Made by a program: the position numbers and the translations under genes. This document shows positions 55,701 to 64,000 of a stretch of DNA of 64,000 bases, in pieces. The DNA lies in assembly GCF_041260155.1 (NCBI RefSeq), contig NC_091947.1:34358032-34422031 (forward strand), in the 5' to 3' direction. The notes beneath the pieces are model-generated. The model saw only the letters and a list, made by a program, of their open reading frames with translations, ran no database searches and was not told where the DNA came from. Each line of letters starts with the position of its first letter. The first letter of the stretch is position 1. This DNA is from Ptychodera flava (Eukaryota > Hemichordata > Enteropneusta > Ptychoderidae).

Positions 55701-58542
55701 TCAATTACCTTTTCTCATTTCATTGCTCATTCCGAACCTCTGTTTTACAAACTGAATATTTTAGATATCTACAAACTGAGTAATTATTGTACTTGTATGT
55801 TTGTTTATGATTTGAAACATAACAATCTTCCTCATACAGTTGAACACTATTTTGAGATTCCAAAGCACTCGTATCCAACACGATTAACACAAGTTGAAAA
55901 TTTTCGTATTCCAGGCTCAATTTGACAATTTCACAACTTAACATTAGGTATGCAGCTGTGAAACACTGGAATTCGCTGCCTGACTATCTCAAACAATTGT
56001 CAAGTAGACAAGTTTTCAAGTCTGCATTGAAACATCACTTACTGAATTTACATTAAATCTGTGTTTGTTTCTATCCTCCATCACACTTAAGCTTGTACCG
56101 AATAGTTATTAGTATACTCACGGCCATGAACTCGACTAGTCCTTTTAGACTATTTTCATGGCCCCCACAGAGTTTACAATATTGCAATGTTCTTTTCTTT
56201 TCTTTGACTTTGTACAATTTCAGTAATACACAGTTTTCTGATAATTTTCATTATTGTACATACTGTGAAGCATCTGGTGAAATAAAGCATTCAATTCAAT
56301 TCAATTCATTCAACACTATTGTAAAAAGCGATAGCCCCGGGCGACTGCAACCTTCATAAATTATTTCCTTACTGCGCAAAATGCATCAAAGGCATATATT
56401 GCTAAATTAGCAAGTCGATTAAGTAAACGAGAAACGGGTATCTTATGTGAAGCGGACTAATTGACTGTATATATGTAACGTGTATTGTTATTGCCATCAA
56501 ACGAATCGAGATCGTAACAAGAACAGCAACAACGACAACGAAAATAACAACAACATAAGCATTAGTACTATAATGATGAATGTTATGATAATGGTAATCA
56601 CCAGAAGCGAATGCTTGGCGTGTGGTTGCTGTGCTGTACAGAAATGCTGGTCTAGTCACGGCATTATCCCAATCACATCCACCTCCATGAGGCGGATCTG
56701 AAACAACGATCCATCCGGCATCTCCATTACAACCGCTGTAGTAACTGGAGAGGAAAAAATGCCTAAGGATGTTTCCGTTGTCGTGACTGAAAAGCAAACA
56801 AAAATTCAGGTCAAATAATGTACATTTAGTCGGACATAGTTGATTAAAAGTTTGAAAATGTAATATTTACAGGAATCTCAGAATGGGCACACTACTTTTG
56901 CGGTTAAGTATTTTCAACCACAAACAGAGCGATAATTGTCAACAACAGAAGAACACATTTTATAATAAACTTGGTGAAAGAATACATATACAAGTCACGA
57001 ATTAAAGGGTAGACGTTACCCCGTGTGACCACAAAGTACCATATCACTGTAGTGTGTTTGGATGAGAAGATTCAAAGATCGTAGTCTTCGGTTTGTCATC
57101 GCAAGGCAAAAACCCTGTTTCAAATTTCTTCTTGATGTGTGGTAATTTGTCCACGCAACAGCTGCAATTGTAAAAGTTGAAATCTTATCGATCAATTTCT
57201 ATCAACTCTCATAGATCGGAGAATGTGATTTTGATGACATTTGTTGGTGGGAATCGTGACAATCGACACTTACCCAGACATTGAAAAGTAGTTATACCCT
57301 GCCGTGTAGATATCAGTATATGGTGCATACGTCAGATAGGAAGATGAAAACCAGCTTGTTCTACTCGTACCGGAGACGTCAAAGACCACGCCAACCATTT
57401 CAACTCCACCATCGAAGAATGCTAATTTAACCTGCAGTGATGGAGATAGTTATAATGATGTTTTTAAATCATCTTTTAGACTATTTTATTATGCGTGAAA
57501 AGTATGACATAAATGTTCACTGCCTATACACTGCTTAAGTCAGAACATCTGCACAAAAATAAGTTATGAAAGAAATGTATTTCTTCACTTTAGAATAAGA
57601 AGTGTATTGCAGTCCACATAATATGCCTCATATTAATATATACTCCATATAGAGGACTGGTACCTTTGTTCATTGTAAACTGTAGCGTATTATCCTGTTT
57701 AATTACTTGGGTTGAGTACGGTGAAATAGTGGCTGCCGTCCAACAATCGATATGTTGTGTAGAATTTGACTCTGACGAACAATTGGGAAAATATTAAAAA
57801 CATAATCCATCCCCATAGTAAGTTAAATTCCCTTTACAGGATTATGTATCCAATTTGCTATGACTGCCTTGCTCAATGTCAAAACTCCAGATATGAGTGT
57901 GAATGTGGTACCCTAGCCACCGATTTACGATATTTTCCAACAATTATTTGAAATTGTAATGGAATTTTCAAAAGTCTATACAACTTTGTAACGTCTAAGA
58001 GTGTCATGTCCCTACACAAACTTTCCGTAGAAAGGGGTGTCCTTTCTTTCCTAATGTTTTCATGTGATGAAAAAAGTGAAAAAGGATTCATCTACAAGAA
58101 GTGTTTTGTCATTGATTGGTAACAACTGAATGAAGTAATGTTTAGGGTTTATGTGCATATCATTGCGTCATTCAGTATCCATGGGAATATCTGGCATTTG
58201 GACTAAACCTGAGGAAAGGACAAACTACTGAGAGAATTTTGCACCACACAACACACCTTATATGAAACAAAAACACAATGTTCTTGGAACCTGAGAAGAA
58301 CTGAGGTGACTATAAATCAAAGTGTTCACTGTACCTGTCCGATACTGCTTGTATCCCAGCTATTTGCTTCAGAACTTTTATAATGATCTGATGTATATGA
58401 GATATACGGTGCGTACGTATCACCGTCATTGTACGTACTCGATCCTGTCCATAAATTGTAGACGTTCAAACTACCAAGACTTGATACTGCTTTAAATACC
58501 ACTTTCCATTCTGCAAAATTATGATAAACATCCATCATCATT

Positions 58543-58583
<41 letters not shown>

Positions 58584-61500
58584 GGACAATTACACCTAAA
58601 CCACCATCATTATCATAGTAGTAGTTTGTAGTCTATGGTAATTGATGGTTAGGCATGTAGTGAGGCAAGCAAACCACCAATTCAGCCCTCAAATTACCAT
58701 AGAAATGTTGGCGCTCAAGATAGGTATACTTACGATCAAATGGCCCTGAGTAATCTTGACCACAAGCATTGGCGTCACCGCATTCGACACATTGGTGTGG
58801 GTATGATATACCACAATTACAACCACCGTCTCGACAACATGCACAGTCGTAACGTGTAGTGTCAAAATAGCATTGACATCCAGTCTGTACGGACGTCCAT
58901 TCCTTGGCGACTACACCAAACAAAAAGAGAGAAACAACAAACAAACAAAATAGCATTACAATGAAGAATAAAATATATAGTAGATGAAACATTTCCGGGT
59001 CGTAAAAATGAAAACAAAATCGTTTCATGGATTTAATATTCACATGGACTACGAAATAACATTGTTTTGTTGCAGTCGTTGTTAGTGCAAGAGGTTTTCG
59101 TTTAAATCAGCTCAATTAGTTGTAGTCGTCTTACAGTAAACTGTACACACTGCAATGAAACATACCTTTACAGACGAATGGCCTGGAACCGGAGCAAGCG
59201 TAATCGTCCCATGTCCCAGATGTATACATGCCAGCACAGTTTCCTAGCCCACTATTACCACTTGGTTCATTGCCATTCCAATTGGTGTAGGTCACAGACC
59301 TGCCATCGCTCCACTGCCAGTCACCCTCAAGCGAAAGGTCATTGAATCCTGCAAGAAAGACAATCAGCGTACAGACATGGAAATGTTCCATTTAGTCTAA
59401 GACGAGCGAATGATGAGCAAACTTTTAAGAAAACAAAAACTTCAAACTGAACATTTAAAATCACATAAATTCCTTTATCATCTTACGTGTCAGTCATGGA
59501 AATTTTTGACATTATGACCCCATGATTATAATGATAACCATCAGGACTTGTCGCAAATAAAATATTTAATTTAACCTATACACAATTTTCGTCTCGTATG
59601 CACTCAACAACACAGCTGTTGCACTATTTGTGGTCAATCCATAAGTGCCTAGCCAACGAAATATCACATAGTACCCCTCAACTTTTGTAAAAGATAAGAA
59701 AGATTCTAATTGACAGAACCATTGTTTAAACTTTGAACAATTACAAAAACGTTTTATTTATACTGGTTGTTTCAGATACTTGGAATCAAGCTATATAAAA
59801 GATGAGTACAAGGCGTTCAATCAATCAAGCTTTACCGTTGTGTTGCAAATAGACCGTTTTGACCATGAAATATTTACCAGATATGGTAATTATTTTTGAG
59901 TCGAAATTTCAAATACATTAACTTAATATATTTACGAGACATTATTTTGGAGTGGTAAATTTCAAAACCATAAAGATATACTTTCTTATTATACTGTTGT
60001 TACGCAATGCACTGCAAAGTAGATGTTCTGAGAGCAACTATTTAAAGGTTAAAAATATGCAAAATGCTCGACAACATTTCTTGACATGATTATGAACCCA
60101 TAGGATTAATTGAGATTATGGACTAACCTATGTGGATGCTTGAACTAATCATGTTGTCCACGTGTGTATTTTCTCCGCTACTGAGAATACTAACGAGATC
60201 ACCACCATTCACCGCGTTACGGCACCAAGTACGAGCGTCTTCCCATGTGTAAGATCCGGTATTCAAGTAGTAGCAGTAGTTATCATACTCGCTCCAGTCT
60301 TTTTTGCAACTTGTGTGAGCATCTTCGCACAAATTAATAATATTACATATAGTCGATGTGATGTCAGTGTGATTAACAAGTAGTCACTTAATACAGTAAG
60401 ATTTGCAATTTGTGTGTCGATAGTCGACACGTAAGGATTACTAAATGTCAACTTACATCATTTGTGTATTTAACTATTGTAACAGAAATAACAAACATTA
60501 GAACGGAAATGCAGAGCGGTAGAAATAACTTTAAAAAACTCACTGTAAAGCTAACATGTAAAATGGCGATGTTTTGGTAGGAAACTTTTCAATAGTTTGC
60601 ATAATTTATGACGTGCTATTGATTTGACATTGCCTTTTGTCTCCAGCACAAGAAACAAAAGGTTCCTCTAAGTTCGAACCCTATGATCGATATGTGGCTG
60701 GAAAAATCAATAATTTTGTTCGTCGACTCTGCTGGAATCTCTCTGAGCATGTCCTGTATTTTATACAAGAATTTCAAACAACGGAGAAAATTCTTCTACA
60801 AATGATTTGTTGAAGAAATATTCTGCTAAATAATGCTAGATATCACCTATGAAGTGCGTATTCCATCTAAAATGTCGACAAATTTAAAGTAAATCGTTTG
60901 AATTTAAACTGAAAACTTGTAGTCCCGATCGAGTTTCTTAAGTATCAAGCCAAGATAGTATTTAAACTCTAAAGTCATTTGATAAATTCAAATCTAACGC
61001 AGAATATAGCTGATAATTGTCTTCCAGTTCTCTTCTCAAGTAAAGTTTCTTATCAACACATGCTGCTAATAATTACATGGAATGTATAATACTCTGCAAT
61101 AATCGTCCATCTGACTTGCATTCAAGTCACTTCGCGATCGATTGGGGATTGAAACTCAGAACGTCCCTACCATGAACACTTACCAACTTGACATCTCACG
61201 AGAAGCAGTATTAGATTGACTCCGATGAACCCTGTATTGATGTGAACAAATGGATAAACAAAACATTACTACAGACTGCTGCTACATCAGATACGTTCTG
61301 TAAGTCTAAACAAGACTGACTTAAACAGACACACACCGCAAACTGAAACCGATTTACTTTCTATTGTACAAGCGGGGAACACCTTTAGCAACCAAAAAGC
61401 AAACATATCTATAAAGGATATGAGGTTATGAGTCAAGAGATTGTCGTCAAGAATAATGGTAACATGATTAGCAATTCAAGTTTGCATTGCATACATTCTA

Positions 61501-61660
61501 AACTTTTCAAATTTGATCTACAGTGCATTCGGTAAACTCAGAACAAATTATCCTCGGCGGGTTTGAGTTAAACTCGCGTAATTGTAACGCTGCGTAAATT
61601 TGTTGAGCTAAAGTTTGAAATGTTATGTACGAACTCACCAATATTTGTCCGTATGTCCAT
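43952..61660 (-). CDS. Gene 1: secreted multidomain C-type lectin, 26 coding exons
   Basis: This is the rightmost paralogue and spans 17.7 kb. Approximate residues in the predicted 1,295-residue product: signal 1-22, CTLD1 24-149, cysteine-rich 150-208, W-K-V-V-F module 209-381, linker 382-395, CTLD2 396-536, fibrinogen-like 537-738, PAN 739-820, linker 821-829, CTLD3 830-962, CTLD4 963-1104, FN3 1105-1208, PAN 1209-1295. No membrane anchor is visible. Three one-base losses are inferred (two in exon 17, one in exon 20); the other 24 exons keep frame. Domain content suggests an extracellular recognition or matrix protein, an inference only. It is the most divergent of the three copies outside exons 9-14. 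Confidence 0.82.
44679..45342 (-). CDS. Gene 1 fibronectin type III domain (exons 24-25)
   Basis: Exons 45224-45342 and 44679-44871 are separated by a 352-bp phase-0 intron. Landmarks: APRSIQTTIQSTTSAVITW, NADLIGYK, FYYWIRNKQSETT, TYEFYMTGYNSYGEG, SDPPGNFTT. A typical single FN3 domain. It corresponds to the gene 2 exons that the long transposon-filled intron separates. Confidence 0.87.
45583..46633 (-). CDS. Gene 1 CTLD4 (exons 22-23)
   Basis: Exons 46382-46633 and 45583-45756 are fully in frame. Landmarks: SCSNGWESNGGSCYYFSS, QAQTQCKSMDSDLITIDS, RYYTRDYWVGLTDI, TWVWENGGKEPTG, WLAGAPDNSGGSEHC, YQDASC, IYYICEDDL. All four cysteines are present. APD stands at the EPN position and YQD at WND, so canonical sugar coordination is unlikely. 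Confidence 0.87.
45975..46065. repeat. (ACA/ACG)n triplet repeat
   Basis: Imperfect AAC/GAC triplets in gene 1 intron 22. The leucine-rich frame on the other strand is an artefact. Confidence 0.9.
46843..48037 (-). CDS. Gene 1 CTLD3 (exons 19-21)
   Basis: Exons 47927-48037, 47390-47505 and 46843-47013. Landmarks: SCNDNWVEYNSMCYYPS, W-Y-D-A-E-T-W-C, HLTSTEN, EEYAFLRIMLRW, FLIGYNDLDNE, NWVEADG, RWRSSEPNGG, DWIDVNVE, FICKA. Exon 20 is 116 bp instead of 117, with one base missing near 47480 between EN and EEYAFL. The inner disulphide cysteines are absent, as in gene 2. EPN is present. Confidence 0.82.
48500..48900. mobile_element. Element with 79-bp near-perfect terminal inverted repeats
   Basis: Arms 48500-48578 and 48822-48900 are reverse complements with no mismatch that I could find, starting CCTTTTCAGAATTAGAGCG and ending AATTAGTTTCAGCTGTAGCC. 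They enclose about 243 bp of non-coding sequence. Probably a recent non-autonomous DNA transposon in gene 1 intron 18. No clear target duplication. Confidence 0.82.
49115..50117 (-). CDS. Gene 1 PAN/apple domain 1 and micro-exon (exons 17-18)
   Basis: Exon 17 (49874-50117) encodes AVLTSRSDFHLI, SDCADECLSSTSFTC, CSLSDYNNVMAGG, as in gene 2 but with one extra codon. Its length is 244 bp where 246 would keep phase: one base is missing near 49950 and one near 49882. Exon 18 (49115-49141) is the 27-bp phase 1-1 linker exon VDEGVNLFK. The next exon needs phase-1 entry, which supports the interpretation of two single losses. Confidence 0.75.
49560..49792. repeat. Composite microsatellite
   Basis: Consecutive blocks of (ACCT)n, (ACAT)n, (ATGC)n, (ACGC)n, (AC)n and (ATAC)n in gene 1 intron 17. 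Confidence 0.95.
50458..53219 (-). CDS. Gene 1 fibrinogen-like module, CNTNAP type (exons 13-16)
   Basis: Exons 53094-53219, 52333-52493, 51160-51289 and 50458-50646, all in frame. Landmarks: SCAEWKRNGYTSSGQYTI, DPDGPYNGVDPFRVYCDM, ITVLHHGQEARGHVNGYE, VTMDQVKALLDLSESC, WYNRDGTQMTNWAGG, AQCECGLNGNC, CSCDNNDANWRYDEGTITDK, DYLPVTKLAFGDTGD, LGALYCRGD. The pattern is that of the contactin-associated protein fibrinogen-like domain. It is flanked by phase-1 introns. Confidence 0.87.
52639..52951 (+). mobile_element. MITE family B, copy 4
   Basis: Begins AGATAGTATGCGCCTCGAAAG, ends GAGGAGCATTCTACCT. The most diverged interior of the four. Lies in gene 1 intron 13. Confidence 0.78.
53553..54674 (-). 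CDS. Gene 1 CTLD2 (exons 10-12)
   Basis: Exons 54488-54674, 53758-53882 and 53553-53663. Landmarks: ELCDSGWTHNGNGCY, DLISIHSYDEAMHALAMS, YWIGLHDLDDEGDWKWIDG, WASGEPSNG, MEDCSVLTW, TWNDAGCGNSYRYICKYP. Four canonical cysteines and an intact WND are present, but EPN has become EPS: the reverse of gene 2, which keeps EPN and loses WND. Confidence 0.88.
54174..54221. repeat. (GTAT)n microsatellite
   Basis: About 12 tetranucleotide units in gene 1 intron 10. Confidence 0.9.
54933..58510 (-). CDS. Gene 1 W-K-V-V-F module and linker (exons 6-9)
   Basis: Exons 58335-58510, 57274-57431, 56602-56786 and 54933-54974, all in frame. Landmarks: WKVVFKAVSSLGSLNVYNLW, TYNDGD, SDHYKSSEANSWDTSS, VKLAFFDGGVEMVGVVF, SRTSWFSSS, YTDIYTAGYNYFSM, RHFFLSSYYSGCNGDAGW, GGGCDWDN, RPAFLYSTATT, then the short linker ANTAPVMAIFYKES. 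Exon 8 is clearly more divergent from genes 2 and 3 than the exons that follow it. Confidence 0.78.
55540..56310 (+). mobile_element. 3' fragment of a CR1/L2-like LINE
   Basis: Encodes the C-terminal end of a non-LTR reverse transcriptase: LYNAFILPHIMYCLEIWGNT, FRLQKRIVRSITF, AHSEPLFYKLNILDIYKLSN, then after a one-base frameshift near 55920 RYAAVKHWNSLPDYLKQLSS and FKSALKHHLLNLH before a stop near 56055. A 3' untranslated region with a hairpin and a short (ATTCA)n tail follows. It is 5'-truncated, as is usual for LINEs, and lies in gene 1 intron 8. Confidence 0.85.
56122..56163 (+). other. Hairpin in LINE 3' region
   Basis: GGCCATGAA at 56122-56130 pairs with TTCATGGCC at 56155-56163; AGT/ACT extends the stem inside. 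It may be the structure recognised by the LINE reverse transcriptase (inference). Confidence 0.6.
58532..58583. repeat. (ATC)n microsatellite
   Basis: About 17 ATC units just upstream of gene 1 exon 6, in intron 5. Confidence 0.9.
58734..58910 (-). CDS. Gene 1 cysteine-rich exon 5
   Basis: A 177-bp phase 1-1 exon, VAKEWTSVQTGCQCYF, CACCRDGGCNCGISYP, QCVECGDANACGQDY. It is intact and keeps all twelve cysteines of genes 2 and 3. No named domain recognised. It is joined directly to the W-K-V-V-F exon. Confidence 0.8.
59166..60322 (-). CDS. Gene 1 CTLD1 (exons 3-4)
   Basis: Exons 60128-60322 and 59166-59348, in frame. Landmarks: SCKKDWSEYDNYCYY, WEDARTWCRN, DLVSILSSGENTH, LEGDWQWSDG, NEPSGNSG, NCAGMYTSGTWDDYACSG, RPFVCKG. 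Unlike genes 2 and 3, both cysteines of the inner disulphide (NCAGM, DYACSG) are kept, so this is the ancestral-looking copy. EPS and WDD replace EPN and WND. Confidence 0.86.
61184..61660 (-). CDS. Gene 1 exons 1-2: split signal peptide
   Basis: Exon 1 (61639-61660) reads MDIRTNI plus one base, then GTGAGT. Exon 2 (61184-61231, 48 bp) reads FIGVNLILLLVRCQV after the split glycine codon and ends at GTAAGT. The hydrophobic core LILLLV and the following polar residues fit a cleaved signal peptide. It joins in frame to D-A-H-T-S-C of CTLD1. Exon 1 has the same coding length (22 bp) and phase as in genes 2 and 3, the main support for this start. Confidence 0.7.
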
Positions 61661-62992
61661 ATTGGAGTCGGCTAAACAGCGACGATAGGAAAAAACTACT
61701 TTGGTTTCGCTAATCCTATCTGTCTTCTTGGTGTGGTAGTCATGTGACTGATTACGTCGCAATGTATTATTGTACTGTAATCAATGCAGCGGTCCACGTC
61801 CCTCCATGATCCGAATCTGTGTTTGTTAGACTACACTGCGATACACAATGAAACCGTAACACTGATCAAGGAATTCCTAAAATTTTGAAATGGATCAAAT
61901 CTGTGGCAAGGCGAAAGGTCTTATTGAAACCGTGTTCTAAGTTTAATATATCGTCCATCATATTGATAAAGGCAAGTTTGCTGTTTCGTATCGGTCGGTT
62001 TGAATTGTTTCACTGAAAATTGCGAGCATTTAATAAATGGATATAATAAATGGAAAGATTATAGTGCTTTCTGCTAAATTCTTTACAAGTAAGCGAGAAA
62101 TAATCGACGAGTGCTCGACCAACACATCACTTTGCGTTGACCTACCACTACGAAACAGCATGGATTTCTACCCCCGACGTGTATCATTGATTTCTGTGTG
62201 AAGTCGGACATCTGTATGGGGAATAACTTGCTATATCATCTCGGTTTGGAGGACAACCTGAAAGTATGAGAACACGTGGTGTCGGTAGATATTTCTTAAA
62301 TGTTCTCGTACACCATTTCCTCTTGGTAATCATAAAGTGACTTCACTTGAAGGGGAAGATCTCCAGGAGGGAAATACTTGACTATCAGTTATGAGGGAAA
62401 CTTGGCGGATGCTAAGGATTTCTCCTTACGTGTCGTTTTGAACAAGTATAGATACATTTCCAATGCAGACTATTTTACACACCTGGCAATTTTAATTAAT
62501 ATTGCTAATTTCATCAGAATCTGGGTATGGCAAAACCAACACATTCTTCAACGTGTTATCAACTACATATTTCATTCAAATTATAGTATTACATGTATAT
62601 GCTGGCGGTGGTTGTTGTTGTGGTACTGGAAAATTACAAAGTCCGGTAACCTGTGTCAGTTTACACACTGTGAGTGGCGAAAGTATAGTCTCATTAAAGT
62701 TTCCGTGCTCGTGTATCGTGTATCTCTCTTTGGCTGAATTGGCGTTTAAATTTATTCTTGTTGTTGTTGTTCAGCGGTAAAACTTTACTAAAGAGTATTT
62801 TTTAAATTAAATATCAGCATGGCATAAATACAAGTAATGAAGAAATACATCAAAGTACTCATCGTCACAAGTTTCACAATGAACTTGTCTGGCATCATTC
62901 TTTGGATTGCTTCCTGCTGGATTTTCATCGGCGATCGTTAAAGTACTAAGATGATATCGAGGAACAGTAAAGAGGAAAAAGGTTTGTTTTTA
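61661..62992. other. Upstream of gene 1
   Basis: Presumed promoter region of gene 1; no core promoter element is convincing. Plus-strand frames at 62378-62780 have no recognisable domain. Confidence 0.5.
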
Positions 62993-63190
62993 TAGGTGCT
63001 CACGTGTGAACACGTGGGCATATGTCGCAGCGATGTCTGTCTGTCTGTCTGTCTGTCTGTTGGTCCATTTTCTCAAAAACGGCTGAACGTATTTCAGTCA
63101 AATTTGGTAGACATCTTCAGAATTCAAATGGCTAGAACTGAAAAGGTTTTGGTGGGCGTGGCTTGAATATTAATGAAGTTATGAAAGTTT
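62993..63190 (+). repeat. Copy of the CACGTG-head repeat
   Basis: GCTCACGTGTGAACACGTGG, (TGTC)n, TCAAAAACGGCTGAACG, and GTGGCTTGAATATTAATGAAGTTATG match the head at 26535. There is no tandem array behind it; a palindrome begins about 75 bp later. Confidence 0.75.
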
Positions 63191-63263
63191 TAATTTTTCT
63201 GTTACGCCGCGTATGACAAGTGAAAACAATCGACTGTTTGAGGGCGCTGTGAAATGTGCTTGT

Positions 63264-63901
63264 CCAGGTTGGCTACAGCTGGATAGCCCTGCGTACGATG
63301 CTGTGTGTTCCGCTACAGCTAATAGCCCCGCTCACCACAGCCCTGCAAAGACCCGTACGTAGAGTTGGTGACTTCAAATCCATTTTTGGACTTGACGTAA
63401 AAAGCCAAATTACTGCCGAAATTCAGCGTTCTTGGCCCAAGTCGTATCCCTGCCTACCTCAGCTACTCGATCGCTTTCAAAAATGCCAGTCTTTTATTCT
63501 TTTTCGTAAATAACCGTCGATGTCGGCAACTCTCTCGCTAGCCTTGCGTACGTACGCACTGTACGCTGTGCATTTCCTGTGTGCGTTCCTAACACACAGC
63601 GTACACTGCGTACGTACGCAGGGCTAGCGAGAGAGTTGCCGACATCGACGGTTATTTACGAAAAAAGAATAAAAGACTGGCATTTTTGGAAGCGATCGAG
63701 TAGCTGAGGTAGGCAGGGATACGACTTGGGCCCAAGAACGCTGAATTTCGGCAGTAATTTGGCTTTTTACGTCAAGTCCAAAAATGGATTTGAAGTCACC
63801 AACTCTACGTACGGGTCTTTGCAGGGCTGTGGTGAGCGGGGCTATTAGCTGTAGCGGAACACACAGCATCGTACGCAGGGCTAACAGCTGGATAGCTCTG
63901 G
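63264..63901. repeat. Near-perfect ~640-bp palindrome
   Basis: The two halves (about 63264-63570 and 63595-63901) are reverse complements with only a few differences, so the same open reading frame appears on both strands. The inner part has CGTACGTACGCA repeats around a loop of a few tens of bases near 63582. It could be an inverted-repeat transposon or a recent inverted duplication. No coding role recognised. Confidence 0.9.
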
Positions 63902-64000
63902 TTTCAACCACGGTCCCTCCGTGTTTCAACCTCGTATTGAACATTAAAATATACTCATTCAACTCACTATTCAAGATAAAATATCGTTTAGCAAATTAGC

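Noticed and set aside
62378-62780. Plus-strand frames upstream of gene 1
   Set aside because: No recognisable motif; composition looks like non-coding AT-rich DNA.
63256-63974. Same protein frame on both strands
   Set aside because: A consequence of the palindrome, not evidence for a gene.

Overview
The window is animal nuclear DNA: AT-rich, with GT-AG introns, tiny exons and abundant transposon debris. It is dominated by three head-to-tail copies of one large gene family, all on the minus strand. Secreted multidomain lectins and a Gmr1-type LTR retrotransposon (a group known from deuterostomes) suggest an invertebrate deuterostome such as a hemichordate, lancelet or echinoderm. The species cannot be read from the sequence.

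Layout from right to left, the direction of transcription. Gene 1 has 26 coding exons (61660 to 43952). Gene 2 has the same 26 exons in the same order (41909 to 12143), with introns swollen by mobile DNA. Gene 3 is represented by exons 1-11 (8286 to 599) and runs off the left edge. Each gene begins with a 22-bp coding exon for seven residues, then a 45-48-bp exon that completes a signal peptide. After that come C-type lectin domain 1 (CTLD1), a cysteine-rich exon, a three-exon module beginning W-K-V-V-F, a short linker exon, CTLD2, a fibrinogen-like module of the CNTNAP/neurexin-IV type, a PAN/apple domain, a 9-residue micro-exon, CTLD3, CTLD4, one fibronectin type III domain and a C-terminal PAN/apple domain. 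No membrane anchor is visible, so the predicted product is a secreted protein of about 1,295 residues. Nearly every module boundary is a phase-1 intron. Gene models were built by hand from splice signals, reading phase and comparison of the three copies; they have not been checked against transcripts.

Genes 1 and 2 carry several one-base losses relative to their paralogues, while gene 3 has none in 11 exons. All are deletions and several lie in homopolymers, so either indel errors in the assembly or early decay could explain them.

Mobile and repeat DNA: a young Gmr1-like Ty3/gypsy element (15378-21552; integrase lies before reverse transcriptase; 4-bp target duplication; LTRs about 1% different) sits in gene 2 intron 24 beside a 0.9-kb fold-back element. 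Elsewhere there are two MITE families (three and four copies), further inverted-repeat elements, a nearly perfect 640-bp palindrome at the right edge, a 3' LINE fragment, a tRNA-derived SINE-like piece, an eight-unit ~146-bp tandem array with alternating unit types, and many microsatellites. The spaces between genes hold no other convincing gene.
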